A stretch of 64,000 bases of DNA from the NCBI RefSeq assembly GCF_932274485.2, contig NC_065885.2, positions 3,896,001 to 3,960,000 of the forward strand, read 5' to 3'. Source of the stretch: Patella vulgata. Its lineage: Eukaryota; Mollusca; Gastropoda; Patellidae. The notes beneath the pieces are model-generated. The model was not told the origin of the DNA. It was given only the letters and a program-made list of their open reading frames with translations, and did not search any database. The number at the start of each line of letters is the position of its first letter. Within the stretch, counting starts at the first letter, position 1. A program made the translations under genes and the position numbers. This document shows positions 21,764 to 32,469 of the stretch, piece after piece.

Positions 21764-22078
21764 GGGGCCACAGTGGATGAGTGGGTAAGACACTGGCTCG
21801 CTCTCAGTGATGGCTAAGGATTTTCTGGCGGGGTTTTCCCTTGTCAGTGGTGCAGGACGGATGGCCTAACAAGGACAACTGTCTAGTCGTTTGGATGGGT
21901 TGAAAAACTGAGGTCCTGTGTACACATTGCGTGCACGTAAAAGATCCCTTGGCAATTGGAATTCAGTATAATATTAAGCCTTAGTGCCGATGTCCGGGCA
22001 AAATTTCTCTCATAGCACACTGTATGGCGTATGCCTGTCTTCATTAGCCCAGTTGTAACAGAACAGTAGGAGGTTAAA
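21764..22078 (+). mobile_element. SINE-B copy abutting MITE-E
   Basis: The head is GGGGCCACAGTGGATGAGTG, a deletion removes the B box, and the rest is complete to CAGTAGGAGGTTAAA. There the TTAA is shared with the start of MITE-E, and the usual CCCC(ATTTC)n end is missing. Confidence 0.9.
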
Positions 22079-22661
22079 GTTGCTAAATCGCTAATATTTG
22101 GGACCTAGAAATTGACACAAATGGGTCGCAACGCGTATAATGATGTAATTTGTAGGTATATAAACTGATTTACATTCAATCGTTTCCGTTTTACTCTAAT
22201 TTCGAATCAGTTGAAATTATGTTCGGCGAAATACGCCAGAAGTCTCAATCGAATGGCAATCTCTAGCATCTAGTTATTCCAGTCTACACTGATAGTATTC
22301 ATTGTGCATGCTCTCCAGATAAGAATATGGCGTCACCGTTTGACACGACTTATGGAATATGTCTAGCCTCATTCTTCAAGTCCCTTGTTACAAATGGTGC
22401 TGAAACGCATTATGGTACATGATTGGTGTACCAATGGTAAAATGTTTATTTTGTCTTAAATATTGGATATCAGAAGCCTGTCTTTTCCCCGGTAAGATCA
22501 CAACATCAAAGTTGATTTAAATTGACAAATAATTTATGTTTTCAATGTCGAAGACTTTAGATGATATTGAGTTAAAGACTTAGCTTCTTTAAATTGACAA
22601 ATAATTTATGTTTTCAATGTGGAAGACTTTAGATGATATTGAGTTAGAGACTTAGCTTCTT
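22079..22661 (+). repeat. MITE-E copy with duplicated terminus
   Basis: Starts TTAAAGTTGCTAAATCGC and ends ACTTAGCTTCTTTAA. The last ~68 bp (TTGACAAATAATTTATGTTT to GACTTAGCTTCTTTAA) are present twice. The middle matches 46366-46858, in opposite orientation to 16725. Confidence 0.9.
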
Positions 22662-22821
22662 TAATAAGGATATTTATATCCAGGTACAAAGAAACATACC
22701 TGTGTAGATTAATAGGAATGTCAGGAAGAATTTATATTAAGTTAAACAGAGATTGAAGAAACATTACATTGATTATAGTCTCTTAATAGCCTTTAATGAT
22801 TGAACTTAACATAACACAATA

Positions 22822-22980
22822 TTACATAACATCACATAACCCAACATAGCTCAACACAATGCAATATAACACAACATAATGCAATATAACACAACATACT
22901 GCAATATAACACAACACAACATAACGCAATATAACACAACATAACATAATGCAATATAACACACAATAACATAACACAGT
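22822..22980. repeat. AT-rich minisatellite
   Basis: Units near CATAATGCAATATAACACAA repeated about eight times with length variation. Confidence 0.85.
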
Positions 22981-22989
22981 TCTATGGAT

Positions 22990-23226
22990 AACATGAAATG
23001 AAATGAATTGGGGTTTAAAGTTCTACTGTTCTGCGCAGACTGGGCTAATACAGTGTGCTATGAGGGAAATTTTGCCCAGGCAAAAGGGATTTTTACGTGC
23101 GTTCCAGTATATACACAGGACCTTGTTTTTTTTGTCCCATTTGAACAACTAGACAACTGTCCTTGTCAGGCCCTCTGTCATGCACCACTGACAAAGTGAA
23201 ACTATGTCGGAAAATCCCAATGAACA
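22990..23226 (-). mobile_element. SINE-B copy, head missing
   Basis: Tail GAAATGAAATGAATTGGGG, central domain complete, stops at TCGGAAAATCCCAATGAAC. Confidence 0.88.
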
Positions 23227-23315
23227 ATCACCATATCATGTTCACACAAACCTTTAAAAAGATTTCACCGTAATTTATGTATGTAAAATAAAGCCTCTTG
23301 TCTTGAGGAAGAAAT

Positions 23316-23602
23316 ATAGTTTCCAAGGTGGTTTTCTAGCAGGGTTCCTCCTTGTCAGTGTTGCAGGACAGAGAGCCAGACAAGGATAGCTGTCTAGTCG
23401 TTCGGATAAGATGAAAAACAGGTTCCATGTACACATTAACATACCCTTGCCAGTTGGAATTCTATACATGTATAATAGTAGGCTGTGTGTCCTCTGGTTT
23501 CCTCCCACTGCTAAAGACTCCTACTTGCAAGCAAGTTATTGAAATAAATTGAACCAAAATGATTGTGTTTGTGTTAAGTGGGTGTTGTGCTCCATTCTCT
23601 CC
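23316..23602 (+). mobile_element. SINE-B joined to a SINE-A 3' end
   Basis: 23316-23485 is SINE-B (CCTTGTCAGTGTTGCAGGAC to ATAATAGTAGGCT). From 23488 it is SINE-A (TCCTCTGGTTTCCTCCCACT to GTGTTAAGTGGGTGTTG). The switch has no flanking sequence between, so this may be a chimera or a secondary deletion. Confidence 0.75.
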
Positions 23603-24170
23603 CTGTATTTTTTTTTTTAGACCTATTCAGTATAGCAGACAATTTTATCTTAATACCCTTGAATATAAGGACAAATTTTCAGTATGAAAAATCATTGCAA
23701 TGTCTCTTATAAGATCGTCTGAAGATTTTTTACACAAAACAGTTCTTTGAGAATCTTTATTTGATATGCTTCAAGAAAAGAAAAAGCCTTTATCACTCTA
23801 TAAATGTGCTTCCAAACTTACGACTAATACTAGAATAAGCTTTATAAAGAAAAGTTTATCTGATAATGTGTGTGCTGCAGACTCTACCATAATTAAAAAT
23901 AATTCAATTACTTGTAGATCGCCTCTTTTAAATTCTTCAGTTTATTTATTAGTGAGGAGAGCGAAGGCCGTGTTTTATAAATTACGCTCACGGTGTCTTG
24001 GATGTGAATGCTATGGCTATAATAATGAGATTTGTGTAAATTTAGCAGGTGCTCTGCTTGTACTGTGATTATGTTTTAGAGAGAGTGGTCCGTCAAACAA
24101 TATTGATTCATGTCTGACAATTACGGGGACAATTTCCCCGCTCTACTTTACGCATCCTTTTTTTTCTTTC
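23603..24170. other. No gene recognised
   Basis: Contains an open frame of 100 codons at 23766-24068 with no recognised domain and no splice-site support. Confidence 0.4.
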
Positions 24171-24172
24171 GG

Positions 24173-24600
24173 TTTTCTAGAACGTAAATTAGATAGTAGA
24201 TTTTAAATAATTTTGTGGACTTTTCGAGAAAGTATCATAATTATTGATTAGACACTATAATATAATTTAAATATTTAAGTAGAATTTTCTAGAACATGAA
24301 TAAGATAGTAGGTTTTAAATATTAATAAAATGTAACTTAAATGGTAGTTTTTGAATATTTCTGTGGATTTTTCTACAAAGTAACTTAAATAGTAAGCTTA
24401 TATTTGAAATATTTCTATGAAATTTCAAGAATATAACTCAAAAAGTAGGTTTTAATTATTTCTGTAGATTTTTCTAGAAACTACCAGTAACTTAAATACT
24501 AAGCTTATATTTGAAATATTTCTATGGACATTTCTAGAATCTAACTTAAAAGGTAGATTTTAAATATTTCTGTCGAATTTTCTAGAACATTAACAAAATA
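24173..24600. repeat. Diverged ~60-bp tandem repeat
   Basis: Repeated TTTTCTAGAA, AACTTAAATAGTA and TTTTAAATATTTCTGTGGA in order, about six to seven units, AT-rich. Confidence 0.75.
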
Positions 24601-25580
24601 GTAAATTGCAAAAATTTCTCTTCACTTTTCTTTTTGTTCAACCCCCATTTCATTTCATTGTACGTATATAAGTTGTTTTTATAACAGCTAGTGTGAAATG
24701 ATCTATAGGGAATAAAATTGAGTGGTTAAACAGTCCATTCAAGTATTCCATTTTATAATCTAAAATCCAGAGACCCAGAAACTGAAGAGAAATTCTTCAG
24801 ATGGTCGAAAATCTGACCTTATTCACTAAAACTACACAGAGTTCCTACTTCGATACCCTTAAGACCAATTAAGTCTAATGATAGGTCCCAAGTGTTTTTG
24901 ATGGCAAACTCATACCCATCTCCTTCAAGCCTGTGTTTTGGATGTGACAAGACTGTATTAGCCGTTATAATCAAATCGGAACAGCTTGCCACTAGTGTCT
25001 GCTACTGTGCCAGTGATAGAGGTATTGTCTTTGGCTTTATCAACCGTTATCATCTACGCTGTCGGGGCCTATCTTCCTACTGCAAGATCTTAATTCCTCT
25101 TGGTTTACTCCATGATAAAGCTTTATTTATGAGGTGCTTACTAATTACACGTATTCTCCTGTATATAGTGTCAGACTATTGTTCAGCGTCTAATGTATTT
25201 CTAATTTTCAGCTCACAAGAATAACTAAAGGTAATTATTACTAGAAACGGAGTGCCTGACATAAAAGTTCCCACTACATAGAGATGGACGCAATTGGAAG
25301 ACATAAAGTGAGTAGTACCATCTGAAACTCTTATGTGGTGATGATTGAAAAGTGCCATCCATTTAATTGTTTTTTTCTCAGTTTGTGAATAATTCTTCGT
25401 GGTTCTATAATTCCTGATCAATTCAAATAGAAAATGGATATTATTATCAAGTGGATGACAAGTTATAACTACCAAAACGGATTAAGCTAGACATCTTGTT
25501 TGTTTAATTATTTTGTATACAGATTTCGTGAGGATTTATAATTACGTATATCATATTTAGAAAAAAGGTAAGTGCCTGTT
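24601..25580. other. No gene recognised
   Basis: A possible SINE end remnant (CCCCCATTTCATTTCATTG) lies at 24640-24660. The open frame at 24892-25224 has no recognisable domain. Confidence 0.4.
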
Positions 25581-25582
25581 AT

Positions 25583-25900
25583 ACAAATTTTTTGTTTTAT
25601 GAAAATGAAAAAAATTTTGTTTTATGAAAATGAACCAATTTTTGTTTCATGAAAATGAACAAATTTTTGTTTTATAAAAAATGAACAAATTTTTGTCTTA
25701 TAAACATGAACAAATTTATGTTTTATAAAATTGATTAAATTTTTGTTTTATAAAATTGGTTAAATATTTGTTTTATAAAATTGATTAAATTTTTGTTTTA
25801 TAAAATTGATTAAATATTTGTTTTATAAAATTGATTAAATTTTTGTTTTATAAAATTGATTAAATTTTTGTTTTATAAAAATGAAGAAATTATATTTTTG
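25583..25900. repeat. 25-bp AT minisatellite
   Basis: About 12 units of TTTTATAAAATTGATTAAAT plus TTTTG, with a graded change from ATGAACAAATTT-type units on the left to TTGATTAAAT-type units on the right. Confidence 0.95.
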
Positions 25901-26164
25901 ATAACGTGTTTTATATAATAATTTTCTCATGATTTAATTTAGATTTCCAGTTCTCATAGATTACTTCTGATAAGAAATTGCCCCATGGTTGATGAAATAA
26001 ATATAAACTGATGTGGCACTCATATTACAGAAATAATTCAAAGAGTTATTGTTATCACTTTTATCCAGAACGTAAATGTAATTAATGTTATGTAGTATCT
26101 TTTTCACAATAACACTTAAGTTAAACGATCGCGATAAATATAAAAAAAACGAACCACTGGCCTA

Positions 26165-26918
26165 CTTAGATGCATCTAAAACATTGAGTTTCTTTATTCC
26201 CTTAAAACACTGAGTTTCTTTATTCACCTAAAACATTGAGTTTCCCTATCTCCCTAAAACATCGAGTTTTGAATTTACCTAAAACATTGAGTTTTTGCAT
26301 TCACCTAAAACACTGAGTTTCTCTATTCCCCTAAAAGATTGAGTTTTTCCATTCACCTAAAACACTGAGTTCTCCATTCACCTAAAAGATAGAGTTTCCC
26401 CATTTACCTAAAACATTGAGTTTCATCATTCACCTAAAACAATTCGTTCTCCATTTACCTAAAAGATTGAGTTTTTACATTCACCTAAAACACTGAGTTG
26501 TCCATTCACCTAAAAGATCGAGTTTCCCCATTTACCTAAAACACTGAGTTTAATCAGTCACCTAAAACATTGAGTTTCTCCATTTTCAAACATGGAGTTT
26601 CTGCATTCCTATAAATCATTGAGTTTCTCCATTCCCCTATAACATTGAGGTTCCCCATTCCCCTAAAGCATTGAGTTTCTCCATTCTAAAACATAGAGTT
26701 TTCAGCCCAAAAATTATTGAGTTTCTCTATTCACCAAAAATATTGATCTCCTAAAACATTGAGTTTTTCCACGTCCCTAAAACATTCTGTTAAAACATTG
26801 AGTTTCCCCCATTCCCCTAAAACATTGAGTTTCTCCATTCACCTAAAACATTGAGTTTCTCCATTCACCTAAAACATTGAGTTTCTCCATTCACCTAAAA
26901 CATCGAGTTTCTCCATTC
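26165..26918. repeat. 26-bp minisatellite
   Basis: About 28 units of CCTAAAACATTGAGTTTCTC plus CATTCA. The last four units at the right end are nearly identical; the left is more diverged. The right edge merges into a SINE-A 3' end. Confidence 0.95.
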
Positions 26919-26919
26919 A

Positions 26920-26990
26920 CCCGAAATAACCTAATTTGTGTCGAGTGGATGTTAAACCCCATTTCTCGCTCTCTATCTCTTCCTATACAG
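26920..26990 (+). mobile_element. SINE-A 3' fragment
   Basis: CCGAAATAACCTAATTTGTG to GATGTTAAACCCCATTTCTC and a short CT tail. Confidence 0.85.
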
Positions 26991-27071
26991 AAATGGCATG
27001 GGTCAAATATCCAATGGATTTAAGTCCCAGGGCGAGATTCACCTCATATTAAAACTCAAAGTCTACACCCT

Positions 27072-27218
27072 CACTGTAACCCAGGTATCATTTTATCTTG
27101 TGTATTTAGCCCAAATTTATTTCACATTCATTCAATATCAAAGCTCCGTTTGAAATTAATAAGCATTTAATTTCCTGATACACAAGATTGAATAATACCT
27201 GGGTTACAGTCCCAATAG
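27072..27218. repeat. Foldback, ~40-bp arms
   Basis: The left arm ACTGTAACCCAGGTATCATT...TTATCTTGTGTAT is inverted on the right as ATACACAAGATTGAATAATA...CCTGGGTTACAGT. Confidence 0.75.
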
Positions 27219-27573
27219 GGCTAAATTCACTTCATATAATAGTTTACTGTATCAGTAATGTTTTCATGCACAGAATTCAAAGCACTACCTTATAGTGCAA
27301 GAGATTATCCTACTTTCGTTGACCAGCTAATATCCCGACTGTAGGCTTCTATTTCAGTTATTATTGAATTTCAGGAAGTCACTGCTTGTGTTTATACTTG
27401 TGTGTATTTATTTTTCCTAAGGGCAATTAATTTAAATTAGCTACTTAAAACTAATTACACTGCACATGTTGTGTATCAATATACTAAATTGGATTTTCTT
27501 TCTTTTCAAATTACAAAATGGGCATCCATTATCTGATCTTGCTGACACGTCAGTTCTGTCTGTAGAAGATTAA

Positions 27574-27726
27574 AAATGAAATGGGGTTTAACATCCTAAT
27601 TTTCTGCAGTGACTCGGCTAATGAAGATGGGCATACAGTTTGCTATGAGGGACATTTTTGCCTGATCAGCTGTATTACAACCTAATCTTATATCGAATTC
27701 CAACTGTCAAGGGATCTTTTACGTTC
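27574..27726 (-). mobile_element. SINE-B 3' fragment
   Basis: AATGAAATGGGGTTTAACAT to TCAAGGGATCTTTTACGT. Confidence 0.88.
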
Positions 27727-27742
27727 CCAGCGATAAAATTAA

Positions 27743-28037
27743 CAATCCGATTAAAGTACAGATCTATATTTCGTTCAGGTCAGGGGTCAAACGAGCGGCT
27801 TTTGACATTGATTAATCAATCAGCGTTGACGTTTATAGTGGTTGACCCACAGTTCCATGCATCAAAAGGCCAAGAATTCGCCGTAACAGACCGTTTCATT
27901 GGCTAACCCCTCACATCATCCAGAACGCGGGTTATATAACAACTCTTCCCAATCGCATAGTGTAGTAAAGACAAGTAAAACAAAATTTTGAACTATAAAA
28001 AACGAAACGAAATAGAATCTGTGTTTTAATCAGATTG
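27743..28037. mobile_element. MITE-F with perfect 9-bp TSD
   Basis: Flanked by TAAAATTAA at 27734-27742 and 28038-28046. Long terminal inverted repeats begin CAATCYGATTAAA and reach about 30-40 bp with GATCTATATTTCGTT. A 9-bp TSD with long TIRs suggests a MULE-like (Mutator) origin; this is an inference. Confidence 0.9.
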
Positions 28038-28116
28038 TAAAATTAAAGGATGTGAACCAATAAGCTTGATCAGGAGAGCAAGAAGATGGTGGGAAGGAAA
28101 TGTCACAGCAGCTGGC

Positions 28117-28212
28117 GACCTAGATCTCAAAAGTCCCACTTATGCATCCCTTGCGATCCGATGTGACCTAGATCTCTTAAGTCCCACTTACGCAGCCCTT
28201 GCAATCCGATGC
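28117..28212. repeat. 48-bp tandem duplication
   Basis: GACCTAGATCTCAAAAGTCC to GCGATCCGATGT occurs twice in tandem with five or so differences. Confidence 0.85.
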
Positions 28213-28551
28213 GAGAGTGTGCCTCTGGTAATACTGACCACTTGACTACAATCGTAAGCCACTGACCAAGCTGGCCCAAATTAAGGTCAAAGAAACCAAA
28301 TGAAAACCAATGTGATAGTACAAAATGGTGATGCTATCGTCTAAGTTTCGCAATAAATGTCTTAAAAGTTGGTTCTGCTATTGCGTGGTATGATCTGTTC
28401 TTTAAATATAAATACGTGTTTGTTGTCCAGTTGCTATCGACAAAGTCCTCGGCCATTTTTATGTACATAAATGATGTAAAGGAGAGCTGAAGAAAACACT
28501 AAATGCCTAAACATTTCGCAAATCTAGTTGTATCCAGTGACAAAACGGCTT

Positions 28552-28808
28552 GGGGGGTTGGATGGCCGAATGGTTAGCACACGCGCGTTGTATCATACGG
28601 TCTGTCATTAAGTCAACTGGTGGGGTTTCGATTCCCCGGTTGTACGTGACAAGGGGTAGGGTCACCTGTCCAACCTCGTGGGTTTTCTCCAGGTCCTCCG
28701 GTTTCCTCCCACTGCTAAAGATCCCTATGCGTAAGCGAATGATTTAAATAAAATTAAACAATGTGTTAGTCCCGAAATGACCTAGTTTGTGTCGAGTGGA
28801 CGTTAAAC

Positions 28809-28856
<48 letters not shown>
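28552..28856 (+). mobile_element. SINE-A, complete, 12-bp TSD
   Basis: Best reference copy of SINE-A. TSD ACAAAACGGCTT lies at 28540-28551 and 28857-28868. The tRNA-like head has A box TGGCCGAATGGTTAG (from 28563) and B box GGTTTCGATTCCC (28624-28636). The body motifs are GGGTTTTCTCCAGGTCCTCC, CCCACTGCTAAAG, GTTAGTCCCGAAATGACC and GTGGACGTTAAACCCC, followed by a (CT)n tail of about 44 bp. RNA polymerase III promoter function is inferred from the two boxes. Confidence 0.97.
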
Positions 28857-28861
<5 letters not shown>

Positions 28862-28868
28862 ACGGCTT

Positions 28869-29080
28869 ATGTCGCTGGATATTGAAACACATTATATAAA
28901 TTTGTCTTATAGGAACTGTGGTAGCTTTTCTGAAGACACTTTTTGGTGAGGGTTGGTGTGGGTATTGGTCTTTGTGTAGCTTCCCTGTTTCAACTCCCTT
29001 AGCTATATTTTGGGTTCATTCTCTTAAGATATATTTTGGGTGAGGTGTGGTGAAAGGTGTCAGGTGCTGTAAAGTATACT
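28869..29080. other. No feature recognised
   Basis: No family member or gene seen. Confidence 0.45.
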
Positions 29081-29084
29081 GAGA

Positions 29085-29290
29085 TTTCCCCAAAATAAAA
29101 AAATAAATATCGAATTAAATATGAAAAGTACTGAAAATACACCAAAAAATCCCAGAAAAAAAAAAATGTTGATACTAATTACCTTAAACAAACTCCTAAA
29201 TACCAAAAAATCAATAAATACCAAAAAACATCACTAAATACCAAAAATTATCACTAATTATCAAAAAAAAAAACTACATATCGAAATACT
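29085..29290. repeat. A-rich simple repeat
   Basis: Irregular repetition of ACTAAATACCAAAAAAT. Similar words occur in the arms of the palindrome at 58090. Confidence 0.65.
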
Positions 29291-29307
29291 GAAAAGATAG
29301 AGACCTC

Positions 29308-29485
29308 ATTTGGTTTCTACTGTTGTGTAGTTAAAGCCACTGTTTAGTTTCTGGAGCAGTGTTGAGTAATTAACAGACTAATTAATTACTCAACACTGCT
29401 GTAGAAACTAAACAGTTATAAACCCAAAACTCATTATCTATCTAAACACCAGACATTTTAAACTACACAACAGTAGAAACCCAAT
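29308..29485. repeat. Nested hairpin, 178 bp
   Basis: Two pairs of inverted arms. The inner pair is ACTGTTTAGTTTCTGGAGCA...GTTGAGTAATTA with its reverse at 29385-29417. The outer pair is TTTCTACTGTTGTGTAGTTAA with its reverse at 29459-29481. Confidence 0.85.
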
Positions 29486-29581
29486 AGTTTTCTATGGTTC
29501 TCAACAGATTTGATCAGTTTTCTAACATCGGTTTCAAACTAAACATTAAATACTGAAACTCCTACTAAAAGATAAATGATA

Positions 29582-29744
29582 CCAGGGGCCTGTTTCACGA
29601 AATTTTAACTAAAGATAAAATCCAAATTTTAGTAGATAGTTAAATTTTGATTGGCTAAGCACTAAAATCAATCTAGTATTATCCAATCAAATTACTAAAA
29701 TTTGGATTTTATCTTTGTTAAAATTTCGTGAAACAGGCCCCTGG
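29582..29744. mobile_element. 163-bp MITE with near-perfect TIRs
   Basis: Ends CCAGGGGCCTGTTTCACGAA and its reverse complement, with near-perfect pairing for about 50 bp. The termini resemble MITE-G (GGCCCCAGTTTCACGAAGC). No clear TSD could be fixed. Confidence 0.9.
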
Positions 29745-29804
29745 ATTATTGTAGTGGAGGCGTAAATGACTGTCATTCCGTTTGAATTGTTTATATGTAT
29801 TTCA

Positions 29805-29881
29805 TTGAACATAATTGATTAGAAATCACAACAAATTTTTAAAAATTGATAATAAATCACTTTATATACATTCAAATTACA
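29805..29881 (-). repeat. MITE-E fragment
   Basis: GAACATAATTGATTAGAAAT to ACTTTATATACATTC matches the end of the 16725 copy. It directly precedes MITE-D. Confidence 0.65.
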
Positions 29882-30622
29882 TTAAACATACATTATGCAA
29901 GAGCTAAATATGCCAATTGCAGGTATTTCTTTAGGCCTGAAATGTTATATAAATTATTTACCCGTTAAGCGTGACGTTTTTGAAATGTTAACTATCCCCT
30001 ATTGTTTAATTAATTTGACGAATTGACAAAGAACTATGTACTATGTTCTAAGAATAGGTTGGGGAAAATACCTCCAAGGCGTTATATTACGCCCTACACA
30101 CAGTGAGTGGCAGTTGTCCAGGACGTAATATAATGTCCTACACATGCTGCGATGGTGGGGGAATTCCAAAGGGATTCCCCCAAGTGACGAACTATGTTCT
30201 AAGAATAGGTTGGGGAAAATACCTCCAAGGCGTTATATTACGCCCTACACACAGTGAGTGGCAGTTGTCCAGGACGTTCTATAACTGGTTAATTAGACAT
30301 TAATTAACTTATCCAGACCATAATCAACTCTCGATGGCATCGCTAGCCTGCAATATTTACTGGATTATGATCCCATTTGATGCTCAACTTCCATTCATAA
30401 TTTAATCATGAAATGGATGATCAAGACTATGTTTTTTATCGTACAAACTTTAGTAATGATGATCGAGGCTAGACTGAAATTTCAATCGCTTAATTCTCGG
30501 TTCAGAGTGGATCAATTTGACTGAAATTTTCAGCAAATTGCCTTTACATTATCTAGTTTTTAACTATTACAGTGAAAACTGCCAGCTCTTTATCTTATCT
30601 CCCATAATGTATCTTTAATATG
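29882..30622 (+). mobile_element. MITE-D copy with ~330-bp insert
   Basis: Terminal inverted repeats TTAAACATACATTATGCAAG and (from the right) TTAAAGATACATTATGGGAG. The family sequence breaks at about 29957 and resumes at about 30284 (TTAATTAGACATTAATTAAC). Confidence 0.9.
29957..30284. repeat. Insert in MITE-D with 86-bp direct repeats
   Basis: An 86-bp segment (CTATGTTCTAAGAATAGGTT to CAGTTGTCCAGGACGT) occurs at 30041-30126 and 30192-30277, essentially identical, period 151 bp. It includes the palindrome-like GCGTTATATTACGC and a related GACGTAATATAATGTC. No family recognised. Confidence 0.85.
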
Positions 30623-31423
30623 TGCTTTTAGAACCTTTTTGTCTATTTTAAGGTTCCAAAGCATAGAACCATACACCCATTAAGAAGCATTGTTACTTCT
30701 AAAGTATTAACAATAAACTTTTGATATCATCACAATATTTGGTGCAATAAAAAAAGGTAGATATTATCAAGGTTAACTTTAAAATTTATTAAAATAAACC
30801 TGTTTAATACCTGTACATTCCTGTATATTCTATAGACACACCTGTGCTCATCCCTTTTATTTAGTTAAAATCAGCTAGACTTTTAAACCCCATTTCATTT
30901 CAATTAGTTAGAATACACCTGTAATTGACCTGTACTTACCTGTGCACATACATTTTATAGACAGACAAAACACACCCAAGTTCATCCCATTTCCATGCTT
31001 CAATGAATGTTGTCCACCTATTGTTGTACCTGTACAATACGTCGGTACTGATACCGATCAGGTAAAAACAAAAAATAGGAAAAACAACGTTTACTTTATT
31101 TGTTATGACATCACTTTTATGCCCTAAGAAAGAGCGTTTGATAGAGATGTACGTAAGATATAAACTAGAATAGACAAATAACTAAACAATATGGCCGACA
31201 ATCAAAGTGTATGCTTGATCTTAAAAGATCACGTTAGAAAGAAAAGTTATTTCACAGTTAGAGGTAATTATTTTAATTAAATGTATTAATTAGAAATACG
31301 ACAAATATTATTATGTGTTATTTTGTAGAGTATAGTATAGTGGAGGGGTGATATATAGGCTATGTCTGTACATTGATTCAACTTTAATCAAATATTCTTT
31401 ATGAAAAAAAAAAAAAAGAATTA
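30623..31423. other. No gene; SINE stub at 30878-30902
   Basis: ACTTTTAAACCCCATTTCATTTCA is a bare SINE 3' tail. The remainder is AT-rich and unassigned. Confidence 0.5.
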
Positions 31424-31816
31424 AACATGCATTATGCAAGAGCAAAATCTGCTTATTACAAGTCTTTCTTTAGGCCTGAAATGTTATCTAAATTATCAAT
31501 TAGACATTAATTAACTTATCCAGACCAAAATGAACTCTCGATGTCAAGGCCAGCCTTCGATGTTGGCTGGATTAGATTCCTATATGCCGCTAACGGCCGT
31601 TGATAATTAAATCAATAAAAGTGGATAATCGAGACTAAGCTGTTTATATTAATGATTTTAGTAATGATGACCGAGACTATGCCAAAATTTCACCCGCTTC
31701 TTTCTCGGCTCATAGTGGATCAATTTGACTGAAATTTTCAGCAAATTACCTTTACGCTATCTAGTTTTTAACTATTATAGCGAGAACTGCCATCTCGTTA
31801 TCTAATCTCCCATAAT
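31424..31816 (+). mobile_element. MITE-D, complete
   Basis: Starts TTAAACATGCATTATGCAAG and ends CCCATAATGTATCTTTAA. Internal landmarks are TTAGGCCTGAAATGTTATC, GACATTAATTAACTTATCC, TGGATCAATTTGACTGAAA and TAGTTTTTAACTATTATAGC. About 393 bp, with no coding capacity. Confidence 0.93.
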
Positions 31817-32150
31817 GTATCTTTAAGACTAAACCAATTTGATTTTGTATTCTTTGATGTCCTGATAAACAGAAAGCCAATTGAATCATGTGAAAGTTGT
31901 TTTGTTTAAAGTTCAAAACTTATAAAGCTTTTGGGACTAAAAGCTTTCGAACGGCACAACCAAGTACCTTTGGATTTTAAATAAATCTCTTTCTCGAAGA
32001 AATAATTTAATAAGGGATATTTTTACAGGTGTTTCAAAAGAAGAGAAAGTCAAATAGGATGATTTTAATATTATTAAATGCCTTGAAATAACAAAAATTG
32101 TTTTCCTATTTTATTTTTGTATAAAATCTGATATAGGTCTACTATAATTA
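31817..32150. other. No feature recognised
   Basis: Unassigned AT-rich DNA. Confidence 0.4.
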
Positions 32151-32159
32151 TAATATTAC

Positions 32160-32371
32160 CAGGCCCGGAAATAACGATTTTAGATGTAACCCGACAAAAT
32201 GTCAGGCACTAATTAAATAGTACCTGACATTTTCAACTTAGTGCCGGACATGTATTTATAATATGAATAAAAAAGACAAATCAGTGCCGGACAAAATGAC
32301 AGGCACCAGAGGCTTAGTGTCTGTATTGGTTCCTGACATTGTCTGTGACAGGTGCCTTATTCCCATGCTTG
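32160..32371. mobile_element. hAT-like MITE, 212 bp, 8-bp TSD
   Basis: Perfect 8-bp direct repeats AATATTAC at 32152-32159 and 32372-32379. Imperfect TIRs CAGGCCCGGAAATAA and CAAGCATGGGAATAA (from the right). Internal words AGTGCCGGACAAAATG and TGTCAGGCAC recur in both orientations. Confidence 0.88.
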
Positions 32372-32469
32372 AATATTACAGGGAACTATGTTAGTCATGT
32401 GGTACAGATACTGGGCCGAGATGTAGTTTGCGATTTTACAAGCTTTGTTACTACTTGTCGGGTTTGACA

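Noticed and set aside
23766-25475. Open frames of about 100 codons at 23766, 24892 and 25176 (minus)
   Set aside because: No recognisable domain, AT-rich composition and no splice context; length is compatible with chance.
26165-26918. CRISPR-like array (regular 26-bp repeats)
   Set aside because: Units are contiguous without unique spacers, in a eukaryotic context; a minisatellite.
3168-28700. tRNA genes at SINE heads
   Set aside because: The A and B boxes belong to SINE heads followed by the SINE body and tail, and their stems do not pair as in a tRNA.
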